This document shows positions 12,002 through 22,257 of a stretch of 64,000 bases of DNA, piece by piece. Position 1 is the stretch's first letter. Every line of letters begins with the position of its first letter. The notes beneath the pieces were generated by a model, which saw only the letters and a program-made list of their open reading frames with translations, searched no databases and was not told the DNA's origin. Position numbers and translations under genes: made by a program. Source of the stretch: Gnetum montanum (lineage: Eukaryota > Streptophyta > Gnetopsida > Gnetales > Gnetaceae); NCBI GenBank assembly GCA_015680685.1, contig MNCI01023302.1:823292-887291 (forward strand). The letters are read 5' to 3'.

Positions 12002-12508
12002 CTACACGCAATTACACCCTATGTCACTGTATGCGATGCACAAAACTTTCTTCTTGTCAATCTTTTTGAATGTATTTTCCTTTGATATTTCTAGGAAAAG
12101 ATCATGGATTCCTAGGCATGCGTCGATGGTGCTTAGCCATGCTCTTTCTGTTATGATTGGGAAGTCCCCCTTATCGTTGTTTACCTGAATCACTAGGAAG
12201 TCAACTGGGTACGACCATCCACAAATAGTGGTAACAATGTCTTCCACTAGTCCCAATGGGACAATGATGGCCTGGTCGGCCAACTCTAGATGGGTGTTGC
12301 TCTTTTCCAATGGAGGTAGGTTCCAGGCCTTGTACATTTCTTGAGAAATCAAGTTGACATTAGAACCTGAATCTAAAAGAGCCTTGCATGGCACATTTCC
12401 AATGATTTGTAAGTATATCGGAGGACTCCTAGGATCAAAGAATTTCTTGGGAAGGTGGCCAGCTTTGATCCAATTGATGATAGCAAGTGTTAGCATGATC
12501 ATATGCAT
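12002..12508 (-). CDS. Retropepsin-like aspartic protease block of element A
   Basis: This is an unbroken 168-codon frame, the best kept coding piece of the Athila-like family here. The active-site loop is LLDSGSNVNLIS at about residues 43-54, preceded by NVPCKA. LADQAIIVPLGLVEDI, a VDFLVIQV strand and ITERAWLSTIDACLG follow, the last matching the second conserved region of Athila proteases. In the element the protease is part of Gag-Pol and would be freed by its own cleavage, so the first Met is likely internal. Gag lies just upstream (12515) and RT downstream. The domain is intact but the polyprotein around it is broken, so the copy is probably silent. Confidence 0.75.
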   Translation of the reverse strand: MHMIMLTLAIINWIKAGHLPKKFFDPRSPPIYLQIIGNVPCKALLDSGSNVNLISQEMYKAWNLPPLEKSNTHLELADQAIIVPLGLVEDIVTTICGWSYPVDFLVIQVNNDKGDFPIITERAWLSTIDACLGIHDLFLEISKENTFKKIDKKKVLCIAYSDIGCNCV

Positions 12509-12514
12509 TGAGTG

Positions 12515-15003
12515 CTATGATTGAGTTAAAGAGGGCTCCAAATTTTTGATTGATACTGAGATGTCTAAGGAATCAGCTGCTTCTGATTGTAAGGCCTTGG
12601 TTGGACTATTGGTTCTAAAGAAAGATCTTTTCTTCATGTGGTTGTTGGAACCAATAGTAGGTTGAGAGTTAACAGCCCTCATGGTGTTACATTGCTGTGG
12701 CTGGGTAGTGATTTCATCTTCCATTGCAGGAGCAATTGGTAGTGGAGCTATTGGTGGAAGAGATGCAGCTAGATTAGAAGGATGATATGCTTGCAAAATA
12801 TCACCTTTAGAAGAGGGAGTCCCATAATACTCATGGGCTTGGTAGTCAGGTTGAGGAGTGACGTGACCTGTAGAGTCACGTGGGGAGATTGGCTGTTGCA
12901 CGTAATATCCATATGGGTTAGGTTTTCGGTAAGGATACTATTGCCTTGGTTGTGGCATTCCCCATGATTGTGAGTGCCACCATTGTTGATATTGCTCAAT
13001 CGGTTGTGGTGGAGTTCCATTGGGATAATATGTTAAGGGTTGGTGGAACTGCCATGGGTTACCTTGAGGATAAGGTATCCTTTGGGGTGTTTGCCTTTTG
13101 TTTAATCCTGGGTTGAGTGCATACACCCCAGACTCTTGTAGATGTGAGATTATAGGGCAACATCCCTTAGGATGGTCATATTGACATATCTCACATCCAC
13201 AACCTCTTCAATGATGGCAACTTTGCCCTTACCCTTGCTACGTGCATGTTCAACCTTTTTCTTTTTTCTTTTCTAACTAGCTTGCTCTCTAGACTCCTAT
13301 ACTATTTTAAGAACAGTTTGAAATATATTGTCTAGGGAATCCCACATTTGATCTACCTTTGCCAAAACTTCTAATGTCATCTTTTGGATAGGCAAAGTTT
13401 TCCTATTCACCATCTCTTCGAGTGGTGACTCTTCTTCATCCTCACAAAATCTTACTCCCCTCTTCTGAAGGGAAGGATCTTAGTTATACTCTTCCACACT
13501 TTCTCTATTTCAAAGCTCACCTTCTTCCTTAGCAACTTGCTTCAATAGTCTTTGAATTTGATGGGACCTATGCTTAGATAGTCTTCCTTGGGCATGAGTC
13601 CCAAGGGTTCTTCTCGTTTCATGCCTAAGCCCATCCATGAGATGGTGCTATTGATCCCTTTGCAAATAACCATGGCTAGGACAAGGATGTAACAGTGCAT
13701 AGTATCAACCCATGGCAGCATCCAAGGGTTCATGTCCTCCTTTTTTCCAGCCTTGGATTTGCATTCACAAGTTAGACACTTGGGAGTACATTTGGTACTT
13801 GTCATTAAATAGTTCTAACATAGTACTCCACCTATGAATGGATTTCAGTTCTAAAGACCGGTACCAGCTTTTCGCTTCTTTAACTAATGTCCATGAGAAA
13901 AACTTAAGTTTTTGCCCTTCGTTCTCTATGTTCTATAAGGCACACACATCATGGAATGCTTGTAAATGATTCTGAGGATCAACATTGTATCCCCCTTCAA
14001 ATCGTGGGATGTTGTTCATATGTAATCTCTTGATCCTACTATCTTTCTAATGCCTTGTTGGAATTCTAACAACCTCAGTTATGTCCAACATACTTTGACT
14101 AGCAAGGAGGGGTTCATCATGATCATCTCATCCATGGTGTCTATGATGCCTACATTTTTCCATACTCTCCCTTCTTCTATGTTGTGACTTTCTAGAGTGC
14201 CCTCATCCCCTTTCCTGGCTATTTCTTCTATGACTTCCACTTTTCCTACCTTTATCCCCATGGTCTTTTTATTTATGACCACATCCAGATATTGAAGGAG
14301 AGGGTGAAAGAGATGATGAAGGTGAAGAAGAAGGAGAATCATCACCATGATGATGTCTACTACCTTCTCTTCTGCAGTCTTAGCCCTGATCACAATCACG
14401 ATCAGAATGTCCACCTTTATCATGAGTTCGTGTTTCTTTTTTGGACCCTTTGTGCCTGTGGGTATTAGAACCTGGGTTATGAATAGTGGAATGAAGGTTC
14501 CGATACACAACCCCTTGTCCAAAGTCAAGGAGAGGAACATCGTTGTGTGGGCGATTGCCTAAGATAGGTTCACCACCTTCATTTTCACTTAAGACATTTG
14601 GGGCATTTTGGGACCACTTACCCTTCAAAGACTTATGATGTCTCTCTTGTTGCAAGTCCCTTTGATGTTGTGCCTCTATGGAACGATATTCTCTAGAGTC
14701 ATGGTCTTGCACAACATATTCTGCATGTAAGTGTTGCATGCCAATTCATGTGAGAGCACGAAGAAGCATGCTTGGGATTGAACGATCGGGAGGTAACACT
14801 ATGTTACCTTCTAAGTCTCACCAACACAGTTGTTCGTCTTGATGGAGGATAAAGGTGAAGTCTAGTATATACTCATCCGAATGAATATATACCACTCAAA
14901 CTTGTTGAGGGACTAGCGGATCAACGTCATGTGTATTATGTCACCGACTGTTTCCTGTTTCAGATTTAGGTGGTGAGGCACTTTTGTACGAAGAAGGAGA
15001 CAT
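12515..15003 (-). pseudogene. Degenerate gag of element A
   Basis: The start is set at the minus-strand ATG 15003 (MSPSSYKSA...), matching E. Stops follow within about 20 codons. Open pieces include 14739-14380 (a charged, Arg/His/Asp-rich region) and, in another frame, the capsid-like part around 13550-13950. Near 13190-13150 lies CEICQYDHPKGCC, a short zinc knuckle, then HLQESGVYALNP. The tail (13126-12515) is rich in Pro, Gln and Tyr, with YPQGNPW, YYPNG, GMPQPRQ and PYGYYVQQ, and is matched in C, D and E. Gag coats the RNA. Several frameshifts inactivate this copy. Confidence 0.7.
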
Positions 15004-15120
15004 ATTTGTTTGTTTAGTATGCAATGTATTCTTGTTTATTATTTTCTCAACCAACCGTAAAGGTCCATTCAAATGATATGAATGATTTTCTATGTTCTAG
15101 TTAGCGCGCAAACAACTAAG

Positions 15121-15138
15121 TCCCCGGCAACGGTGCCA
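15121..15138 (-). other. tRNA-Asp primer binding site of element A
   Basis: The minus strand reads TGGCACCGTTGCCGGGGA, one base after the 5' LTR. It differs at one position from the complement of the plant tRNA-Asp 3' end including CCA (TGGCGCCGTTGCCGGGGA). This site primes minus-strand cDNA synthesis, and tRNA-Asp is the usual primer of Athila/Tat elements. Confidence 0.85.
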
Positions 15139-15863
15139 ATGATGAGCGGTGAGGTACCCCTATGCTCAACCATATGAATACAAGCATTTCACACACAATT
15201 CGGTCAAATTCCAAGGACTAAGTGCTTATGCACCCTCATGGAACAAGGATGGGTTGGTTGATCGTTGTCTTCCCAAACTTACTTGTATGTCATGATTGTA
15301 TGATTAAGTAAGTTTGAGGCATATGATTTTTATGGTTTTTATGTTTTTATGTCCTACTACTAATAAGAGAGGAGAGAAAGATAACTAAGTGACTAATTTA
15401 ACTTAACTACTAATTAACTAGGCTTTAACTAATCTTAACACCAGTATTCGTTCTCACTTTCCGCACACATCCTGAACTAGCGCAACACTTCTAGGATTAC
15501 CAAACAAGTGTTACACGCATGCTCGAAGTGATCATACTGTGTAATTTAACGATTTGCTTAATTGATCAAAATGAATTGCTACGCTAATAACATAAATGTA
15601 AAGTGCATAAAATAAAATAAAATAAAATAAATGCATAAGAACATAAAATAAAAAAAATGCATAAGAGAAAAAATCTCAAGTGCTATAAGGATGAATCAAA
15701 GAGCTCGTCTTTATTATCGTACACAAGGTGTGCTTAGGTACACAATGCTCGAATAAAGATCTATCCACACTTCAACCTCTTGTTGCAAGCACTTGGAAAA
15801 TACTACAAGAGTTTTGCTACTTGACTACTAAAAGACTTCTTTTCCAATTGTGCGCTTGGGCAT

Positions 15864-15874
15864 TGTATTTATAG
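15864..15874 (-). promoter_or_regulatory. TATA box of A 5' LTR
   Basis: The minus strand reads CTATAAATACA, immediately downstream of the U3 repeat array. It probably drives the genomic RNA of the element. Confidence 0.65.
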
Positions 15875-15883
15875 GAAACTACT

Positions 15884-16130
15884 TTAATAATTAGAGTAAC
15901 GACTCTAATAATTAGAATAACTGCTAAAGTAACCACTAGAGTAACGACTCTAATAATTAGAATAACTACCAGAGTAACCACTCTAATAATTAGAATAACT
16001 GCTAAAGTAACTGCTAGAGTAACCACTCTAATAATTAGAATAACTATTAGAGTAACCGCTAGAGTAATCATCTAATAATTAGAATAACTACTAGAGTAAC
16101 CACTCTAATAATTAGAGTAATTGCTCTCAT
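15884..16130. repeat. U3 minisatellite of element A, 5' copy
   Basis: It has the same AGAGTAACC and CTCTAATAATTAGA words as 6617-6866, with a slightly different arrangement. It is the source of a 84-codon minus-strand open frame at 15817-16071 that is a repeat artefact. Confidence 0.75.
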
Positions 16131-16132
16131 CA

Positions 16133-16255
16133 ATCGTGCATCTAAGTGTTGTATTTATAGTTAGGCACATGTCCCATGATATTAGATATCTGATGTCGCA
16201 TAATGGGCTCTGATATCAGATATGCGATATCTTAGCTTCCATATTGAACGCCTCA
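16133..16255 (-). repeat. Element C 5' LTR, remaining U3 part
   Basis: The right target duplication of A (ATCGT, 16133-16137) leads straight into the rest of C's LTR. On the minus strand it has GATATC-rich palindromic words (GATATCTG, TGATATCAG, GCGATATC) and then a TATA box CTATAAATACA at about 16150-16160. The outer edge is near 16255 (CCTCA), uncertain by a few bases. Confidence 0.6.
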
Positions 16256-16790
16256 TACCATAGCCATTGTAAAATGTGATTTATCACCTATGGATACTAT
16301 GTCCAATAGCCTGTATCCCCACATGAATCCTATAGTCATGCCTCCTTCCCTTCTCACTATTACCCTCCAAAATACTACAAAGCACCTTCTCCAATGGGGA
16401 AGTCTCCTTTTTCATTTTATCCTCCTTAACACCCGTCCACTTCTACATCATAGCTGACTATACCTTTACCACTTGCTTCATCTATTTAGAGGGAAATCTC
16501 CATGTAGCCACAACTAAAAAATGCTACGAGGGTAGTGAATCTAGAGTCGAATATCCATCTAAGTGGTCTTGAATCCAAGCCTTATAAAATAGACCATTCT
16601 TTAGAATTAGTAGTCCCACAAAACCCTCACAAACACTTGTGGTTGCCAACTCTACTACTTGTACCTCTAAAAATCTTATCAAACCACTTTCAAATCAAAC
16701 ATCTTCCAAATCCACATTATCATGTTAATCCATGTGGTCATATATTGGATAAAGGCTAGCCACCTTACTAGGAAGTGATTTGATTCTAGG
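16256..16790 (+). pseudogene. Gag C-terminal remnant of element B
   Basis: Short matches to the Tyr/Pro-rich gag tails of D and E begin near 16280 (a Met-Asp-Thr-Met-like segment followed by Pro/Tyr-rich runs). The open frame 16535-16759 is in or near the same tail. It is heavily degraded, and the true 5' part is not in the window. Confidence 0.45.
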
Positions 16791-17263
16791 AGTCCCCTCA
16801 TCTACTTACAAATCACAGGATATGAACCATGCAAGGCTCTTTTGGATTTAAGTTCTAGAGTTAACTTGATTTCCCAAGAAATGTACAGGGCTTGGAACCT
16901 ACCTCCATTGAAAAAGAGCAACATTAGATTAGAGTTGGTAGATCAATCCATCATTGTTCCTCTTGGGCTAGTGAAGAACATTGTGGCCATCATTTGTGGT
17001 TGATCCTATCTTGTTGATTTCTTGGTGATCCATGTGGAGAATTGCAAGGGAGACTTATCTATCATTATGGGAAGGGCATGGTTAAGCATAATAGATGCTA
17101 AGATGGGGATTATAGACCTTTCCTTTCAAATTTTTAAGGAAAATAAATTTGGTAAAGTGAAGAAGAACAGAATTCCATGCATGACATATAGTGACACAAG
17201 GTGCCATTGTGTGCAAAAATTGTGGACCATCAAAGACACATCACTTCAAGCATGCAACTAGTA
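16791..17263 (+). pseudogene. Protease remnant of element B
   Basis: Across frames it reads PC(K)ALLDL.S.VNLISQEMY.AWNLPPL, then LELVDQSIIVPLGLV. The open frame 17022-17261 carries the second half: VIHVENCKGDLSIIMGRAWLS, IIDAKMGI, and the YSDTRCHCV end found in A as YSDIGCNCV. In the active-site box the aspartate is kept but the Ser-Gly after it is lost. Stops separate the two halves. Confidence 0.65.
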
Positions 17264-17499
17264 TAATGAAATAGTAGTGACTTAGAGGTGCCTATATGTA
17301 GTAGCCACAAGACAAGAAGATACTTAGTGGTTGATGACTGATGATTAAACAAAATCAACCGTATGCATGGAACTAGTTGAAAGCCTTACCATCATGTATG
17401 TGGAAAGCATGGACAAAATGAAGCAACTTCATTACCATCTCTCCAATGAAAAAGGTGAAATGAATTAGGGAGAGTCTGAGATCCCTGATAACTTTAATT

Positions 17500-19000
17500 A
17501 AGAGCCCCTTGAATTAAAGGCTCTACTAGAAAACATGGAATATGCTTTTCTCAATAATGGCAAGCTGGTGATCAGCAATGCCAGACTTGCACTTGAACAA
17601 AAATAGAAATTGTTGAAAGTGGTGAAAAATGGCTAATAGCCTTTGCTTGGTCATATCATGAGCTTACAGGAATAAATCCTTGGATATGCCAACACTAGAT
17701 CTACACAAACTCCTCCATGAAGTCAAAAAGGTAATTGCAACGATGATTGAACTCCAAGCTTAAGCAGATTGTTAAGAAGGAGATTGAGTAACTCCTCAAA
17801 GTTGGGTTCATCTATCCAATTGTGAATAGTGAACGAGTTAGCCCACTCATTATTATTCTAAAGAAAAGAGAAAAATGGAGAATCTACATGGACTTTTGAC
17901 TATTGAACATGCCAACATACAAGGACCAGTTTCGATTTCCATTTGTAGACTAGGTGTTGGACACCATGGCAAGGCATTGCTATTATAGCTTCTTGGATAA
18001 TTATAGTGGCTATAACCAAATCTAGATAGCACTGGAGGACTAAGCCAAAACTGTGTTCACAAGCCCCTATGGGACTTTTGCATACAGGAAGATGTTGTTT
18101 GGCCTTTGCAATGTCCCTACTTCATTCCAATGATTGGTCCTCAACATCTTTCAACAAAAAATTAGTAGCAAAGTAAAAGTCTTCATGGATGACATTTCTA
18201 GCTATGGGGCTACATTTGAGCAAGCCTTGGACTGCCTTAAGTAAGTACTTCAAAGATGTGTGGAGACCAATTTGAGGTTCAATTGGCAAAAAAGTCATTT
18301 AATGGTCTAAGAAGGCATTGTCTTGGGACATAAAATTTCTAGTAAAGGGATCGAGGTGGACTTAAAAAAAGTATGAGTCATCCAAGGAATAACTAGATAA
18401 CCTAAAATAATAAAAGATGTAAGGTCATTCCTTGGCCACACTAGTTATTATTGGCACTTCATCAAGAACTTCTTGAAAATCGCTAAACTATTGGTGGAAC
18501 TAACAAAGAAGGATGCACTATTCACTTGGACCAAGGAATGTAAGAGTACATTCCAATAGTTAAAGTATAAGCTCATAGAAACCCCAATTCTATGAGCACT
18601 TGACTGATCTAAGCCATTCCACATCATGATTGATGCATCCAAGTATGCTTTGGGGACTGTGCGTACATAAGTAGACAATTAGAAACATCCCTATTGTATC
18701 CATTATGCAAGCCAAAGCCTTGTGGATGGATAATTAAACTCCAATACCATTAAAAAGGAACTCATGGAAGTGGTGTATGCCTTAGAGAAATTTAGGCACT
18801 ATGTACTTAGATATCAATTTTTTGTGCACATAGACCATAGTGCTATCGGGTTCTTCATGAACAAACTAATGGTAATCCCTCATGTCATACAGTGACTAGT
18901 GATTCTTTAGGAGTTTGACCTTATTAATGTAGATAGAAAGGGGAGTAAGAATGTGGTTGCTAACTACTTATCTTAGTTACGATGGGATAACAAAGAGGAT
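17500..19000 (+). pseudogene. RT-RNase H remnant of element B
   Basis: The translation pieces match A: an ALLEN.EY.FL..(G/R)KLV entry, a FIYPI segment near 17810, FLD(N)YSGYNQI near 17990, a YRKMLFGLCNVP segment near 18090, and FMDDISSYGATF near 18190, where both catalytic aspartates remain. RNase H pieces lie at 18640-18960, including Y..HYASQ, LRYQFFVHIDHSAI and a DLS.LRWDN end near 18980. Many stops are present. A shadow frame runs the other way at 18448-18678. Confidence 0.7.
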
Positions 19001-19039
19001 GAAGGTCCATTATCTGATCTATTTCTAGACAAACTCTTC

Positions 19040-20420
19040 ATTGCTAGATTTGTTGCAGTTCAACATCCCAAAGATTCCAACTGGTATGATCACATCCTCT
19101 CCTACCTACTCACTTAAGAGATGCCACATGAATGGTACAATAGGAAGCAACAATAGTTTCTTCACCAAGCCAAACACTATATGGAAATGAAGGGCAACCT
19201 CTACAAGAGTTGTGTTGATGGCTTGATATAATGGTGTGTACTTGATATTGATCACCTTTGAGTCCTCTAGGATGCTCATGAAGGCCCTTGTTAGGGCCAA
19301 TATGCTTAAAAGAAAATACCCTTTAAAATCCTCATGGTACGATATTACTAGCTAACGATCTTCAAGGATGCCCATTAGTTCTTCTATTTTTGTGATAGAT
19401 TCGAAAGAGATGGAGGAATGACTACATAGATGGAAGGGTTCCAATAGTGGATTCAACCATTGAAATCTTTCAATCTTTAGGGCATTGACTTCATGAGGTC
19501 CATCAATCCCATGTCCAATAGAAATGCATATATCATCATCATTGTTGACTATTGTACTAAGTAGGCTAAAGTCATTGTTGTGATCGATTGTTCATCCTCT
19601 ATGGTAGCACGGTTTGTATAACAAAATGTGGTAAATAGGTTTGGTATGCCAAGGACACTAAAAACTTATGCAACGCTTGGGGGTTGAACGTAAACTCAAA
19701 ACACCATATCACCCCCAAGCCAATGGTCAAGCAGCAGTCACGAATAAGGAAATAATTAAGATAGTAACATGTACAGTTAGTAAGTAAAGGAAGGACTAGA
19801 GCACTAGACCCAATGATGCTCTTTGGGCTTGTTGATCAACTTGGAAACTTCCTATAGGTTATTTCCCTTATGAGTTAGTATACGGGAAATTTCCAACTCT
19901 TCTTATCCAAGTAGAGTTCCGTATACTTGCAATAGCCTATGAACTTGACCTTGATTCGAGTTTAGCCCAAAGAAAATTATTAATGAACTTAAACACACTA
20001 GATGAAAATCAATTAGTAGCCCTATCCTTGAATGAAGTACACAAGGCACACAAAAAAAAAAAAAAAAAAACATCATGACCTCAAAATAAAAAAAAAATTT
20101 AAATTTCAATCAAGAGATAAGATTCTTTGCTATAACCCCATGCACATACCTTAATGCACAAAATTTCAAATGCTATGGGTAGGATCTTATATTTTTCATG
20201 CAACTTTTTCATAGGACAAATGACAAATTTACCACCCTTCTAGCCTAGACAAATGATTGCTAGTCAACATGCAACAAGTTAAAGCTTTCCTATAATCAAT
20301 AATAACTAGTGGCAAGAACACCTCGACCAATGGTGAAGCATGTTCTATTTTTCAGATCTCCTCCTTCCAACTCAATTGTGGAGGAGATGGCCATCCATGC
20401 TAAGATCTTGTAATGGCTCC
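19040..20420 (+). pseudogene. Integrase remnant of element B
   Basis: It holds a DAHEGPC.GQYA zinc-region piece near 19268, an IDFM(R)SI.P core piece near 19485, a VDYCTK piece near 19548 and an NRFGMP piece near 19640. The usual SDN-type second catalytic segment is shortened by a deletion after that. An A-rich run at 20051-20070 lies in the C-terminal part. The post-pol border, matching A, is near 20400. Confidence 0.65.
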
Positions 20421-22257
20421 TCAATTTTTTAAATTTTTTATTTTACATCGTTCTTTATATGTTTTTCTATTTTCTTAAGTATTTTGCAATTTATTTAATA
20501 TATTTTTCCTTATTTAAATTTTTTATGTGTTTTCTTCTTTATTACCATCAAGACTTTAGTGCTTAATATAGCTACTAATTGATGGAAGTTCAATTGAACC
20601 ATATCTCATGTCTAAAGTGATTACTTAATGATTGGATTTCATGTTTGAGTTATGACATCAATTAATGGAACATTGATTCTCTTATGGTCTTAGGTAATGA
20701 GCTCACATCATGCACCCATTCCACTCAAGCCCATGGAGTTCTTTCATCTTGGAAGCATGGTGTCCTTTCTTAATCACAACTTATAAAAGAATCTGTGACC
20801 TTGATACTTAACGAACTTAGAATGGTCAAGTGGAATAAATAAAAATGTGGCTTCAAGGGGACTTGTCACATTTTTTACCTACCTATCTTCTTGCATTTTA
20901 TGGGTATTCTTATTGATTCCTCATCATTCCTACTAATAACAATTAACAAGAAGAATGTCTTTGCATGGTGTGATTTCCATTAAAAAAAAACATGGGAATT
21001 CAAAGCACATCCATTAGATAAAATAATTTTCCATAAGCATTGGTTATGGGGCTGGAAAGATATGCTACCCATGCCTGCAGGTACCCCTTTAACTAAGGCC
21101 CTTCTTTACTTTTTGCTTCTCTATTCTTCTCTATTTGGAATGGTGGGTGATCTTTGGGAGTGGTCATGAACTTTGGAGGTTGAACAGTCTAAAGGTATTA
21201 ATGCAACATCACTAAACATGGATGGAATTGGTTCTGACTAAGGATGGGATGATATCAAGTCACATTAACCACATGTTTCGTAAGGACTTCATGTGACCAA
21301 GATGCGAGACTTCATTACCATACACACACTCTTTCTTCCATCATTCAACTCTTGACATCCACCACCTCATTGCTACCTATTATGGTTAATTAATGTGTCT
21401 ATTTTGGTGTGTCCTAATTATTTGATGATTTCTTGTGTAGATTTGATTTTTAACAATCAATGACCATTCATCATCCTTGGTACCTATGGACTTTTTGGTA
21501 TGAGGCATGCAAGGGCATTAATGACATAAGCGTACTATGGGAGGAATCCACTTGCATATTCTTTGGTCTAGTCCTATTAAACTTCCTATCCCTTAGTTAT
21601 TTTGCATTCAATTCAATTATTTTACAAAAGAAACATCTAGCTTTGTACTTCTTAGCATATGAAATTTTCTCCAAGTCTCTTTCCTAAATCAATTTCATGT
21701 CCTCTTCCATAATTTGTCATCATTCTAGGCTTTTTAGGCTTCCATAAATTGTTTCAAATGGCTACATTGACACAGCTTGATGCAGTGATGCATCCCCATT
21801 GATGTATCACCAAACACATAGAAATATGTGTTAACACTTATCGATTTTTTCACTTTTGTATCAAATTGCAAGGGGAGTTTTTGCCATTTTTAGAATATAA
21901 AGATCTTTCAAACATCATAACTTTCATACTGCTTGTTCGATCAACCTTGTTTTTCGATCCCCTAGCTACCAAAGTTAAGCTTTATGTTGTGGGGGCCACA
22001 ATCCTTTAGTTTATGATGAAAATTTTTTCAGAAACTTTTCTAACTCCCTAAGGTTTAACTATTAAAATAATATTAAAACTCCCATCCATACAAAGTTAAA
22101 CTTGATAAACAAACTCTAGTAAATACTAAATAAAATAATGAACCTACCACGATCACAAATGAACCTAAGTGGGAACTTAAACAAATGAGAGGAGTATCAA
22201 AAAGGGAATAAGGGTTACACATTAATTGCTAATCTTTGGTTACATTTATGGTCACAA
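20421..22257 (+). other. B 3' non-coding region between pol and third ORF
   Basis: No gene is supported. It holds one CATG(T/C)TACCCATGCC motif (21052-21085), the GCAAGGGCATTA-like block (about 21500-21565), and a cluster of GATGCATC/GATGTATC-type palindromes at about 21780-21815 just upstream of the third ORF. The open frame 21460-21687 lies over the conserved block but is not kept in the other copies. Confidence 0.5.

Larger units (their letters stand above)
5856..16132 (-). mobile_element. Element A: full-length Athila-like Ty3/gypsy retrotransposon
   Basis: Two LTRs of about 1.0 kb (15140-16132 and 5856-6867) bound an internal region with a tRNA-Asp primer site, gag, protease, RT-RNase H, integrase and a polypurine tract, all on the minus strand. 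A near-perfect 5-bp duplication flanks it (ATCAT/ATCGT). A primer site complementary to tRNA-Asp and a protease with a LADQ..(V/I)PLG.VED pattern are typical of the Athila/Tat side of plant Ty3/gypsy. The third ORF seen in B and D is absent. Stops in gag and pol mean it is no longer autonomous. It lies inside the 5' LTR of C, so it is younger than C. Confidence 0.85.
15140..16132 (-). repeat. 5' LTR of element A
   Basis: The edges are TGATGAG...CTCATCA on the plus strand. The LTR is 993 bp and aligns with 5856-6867 over its full length. In element orientation the U3 array (about 15884-16130) precedes a TATA box (15864-15874). Confidence 0.88.
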
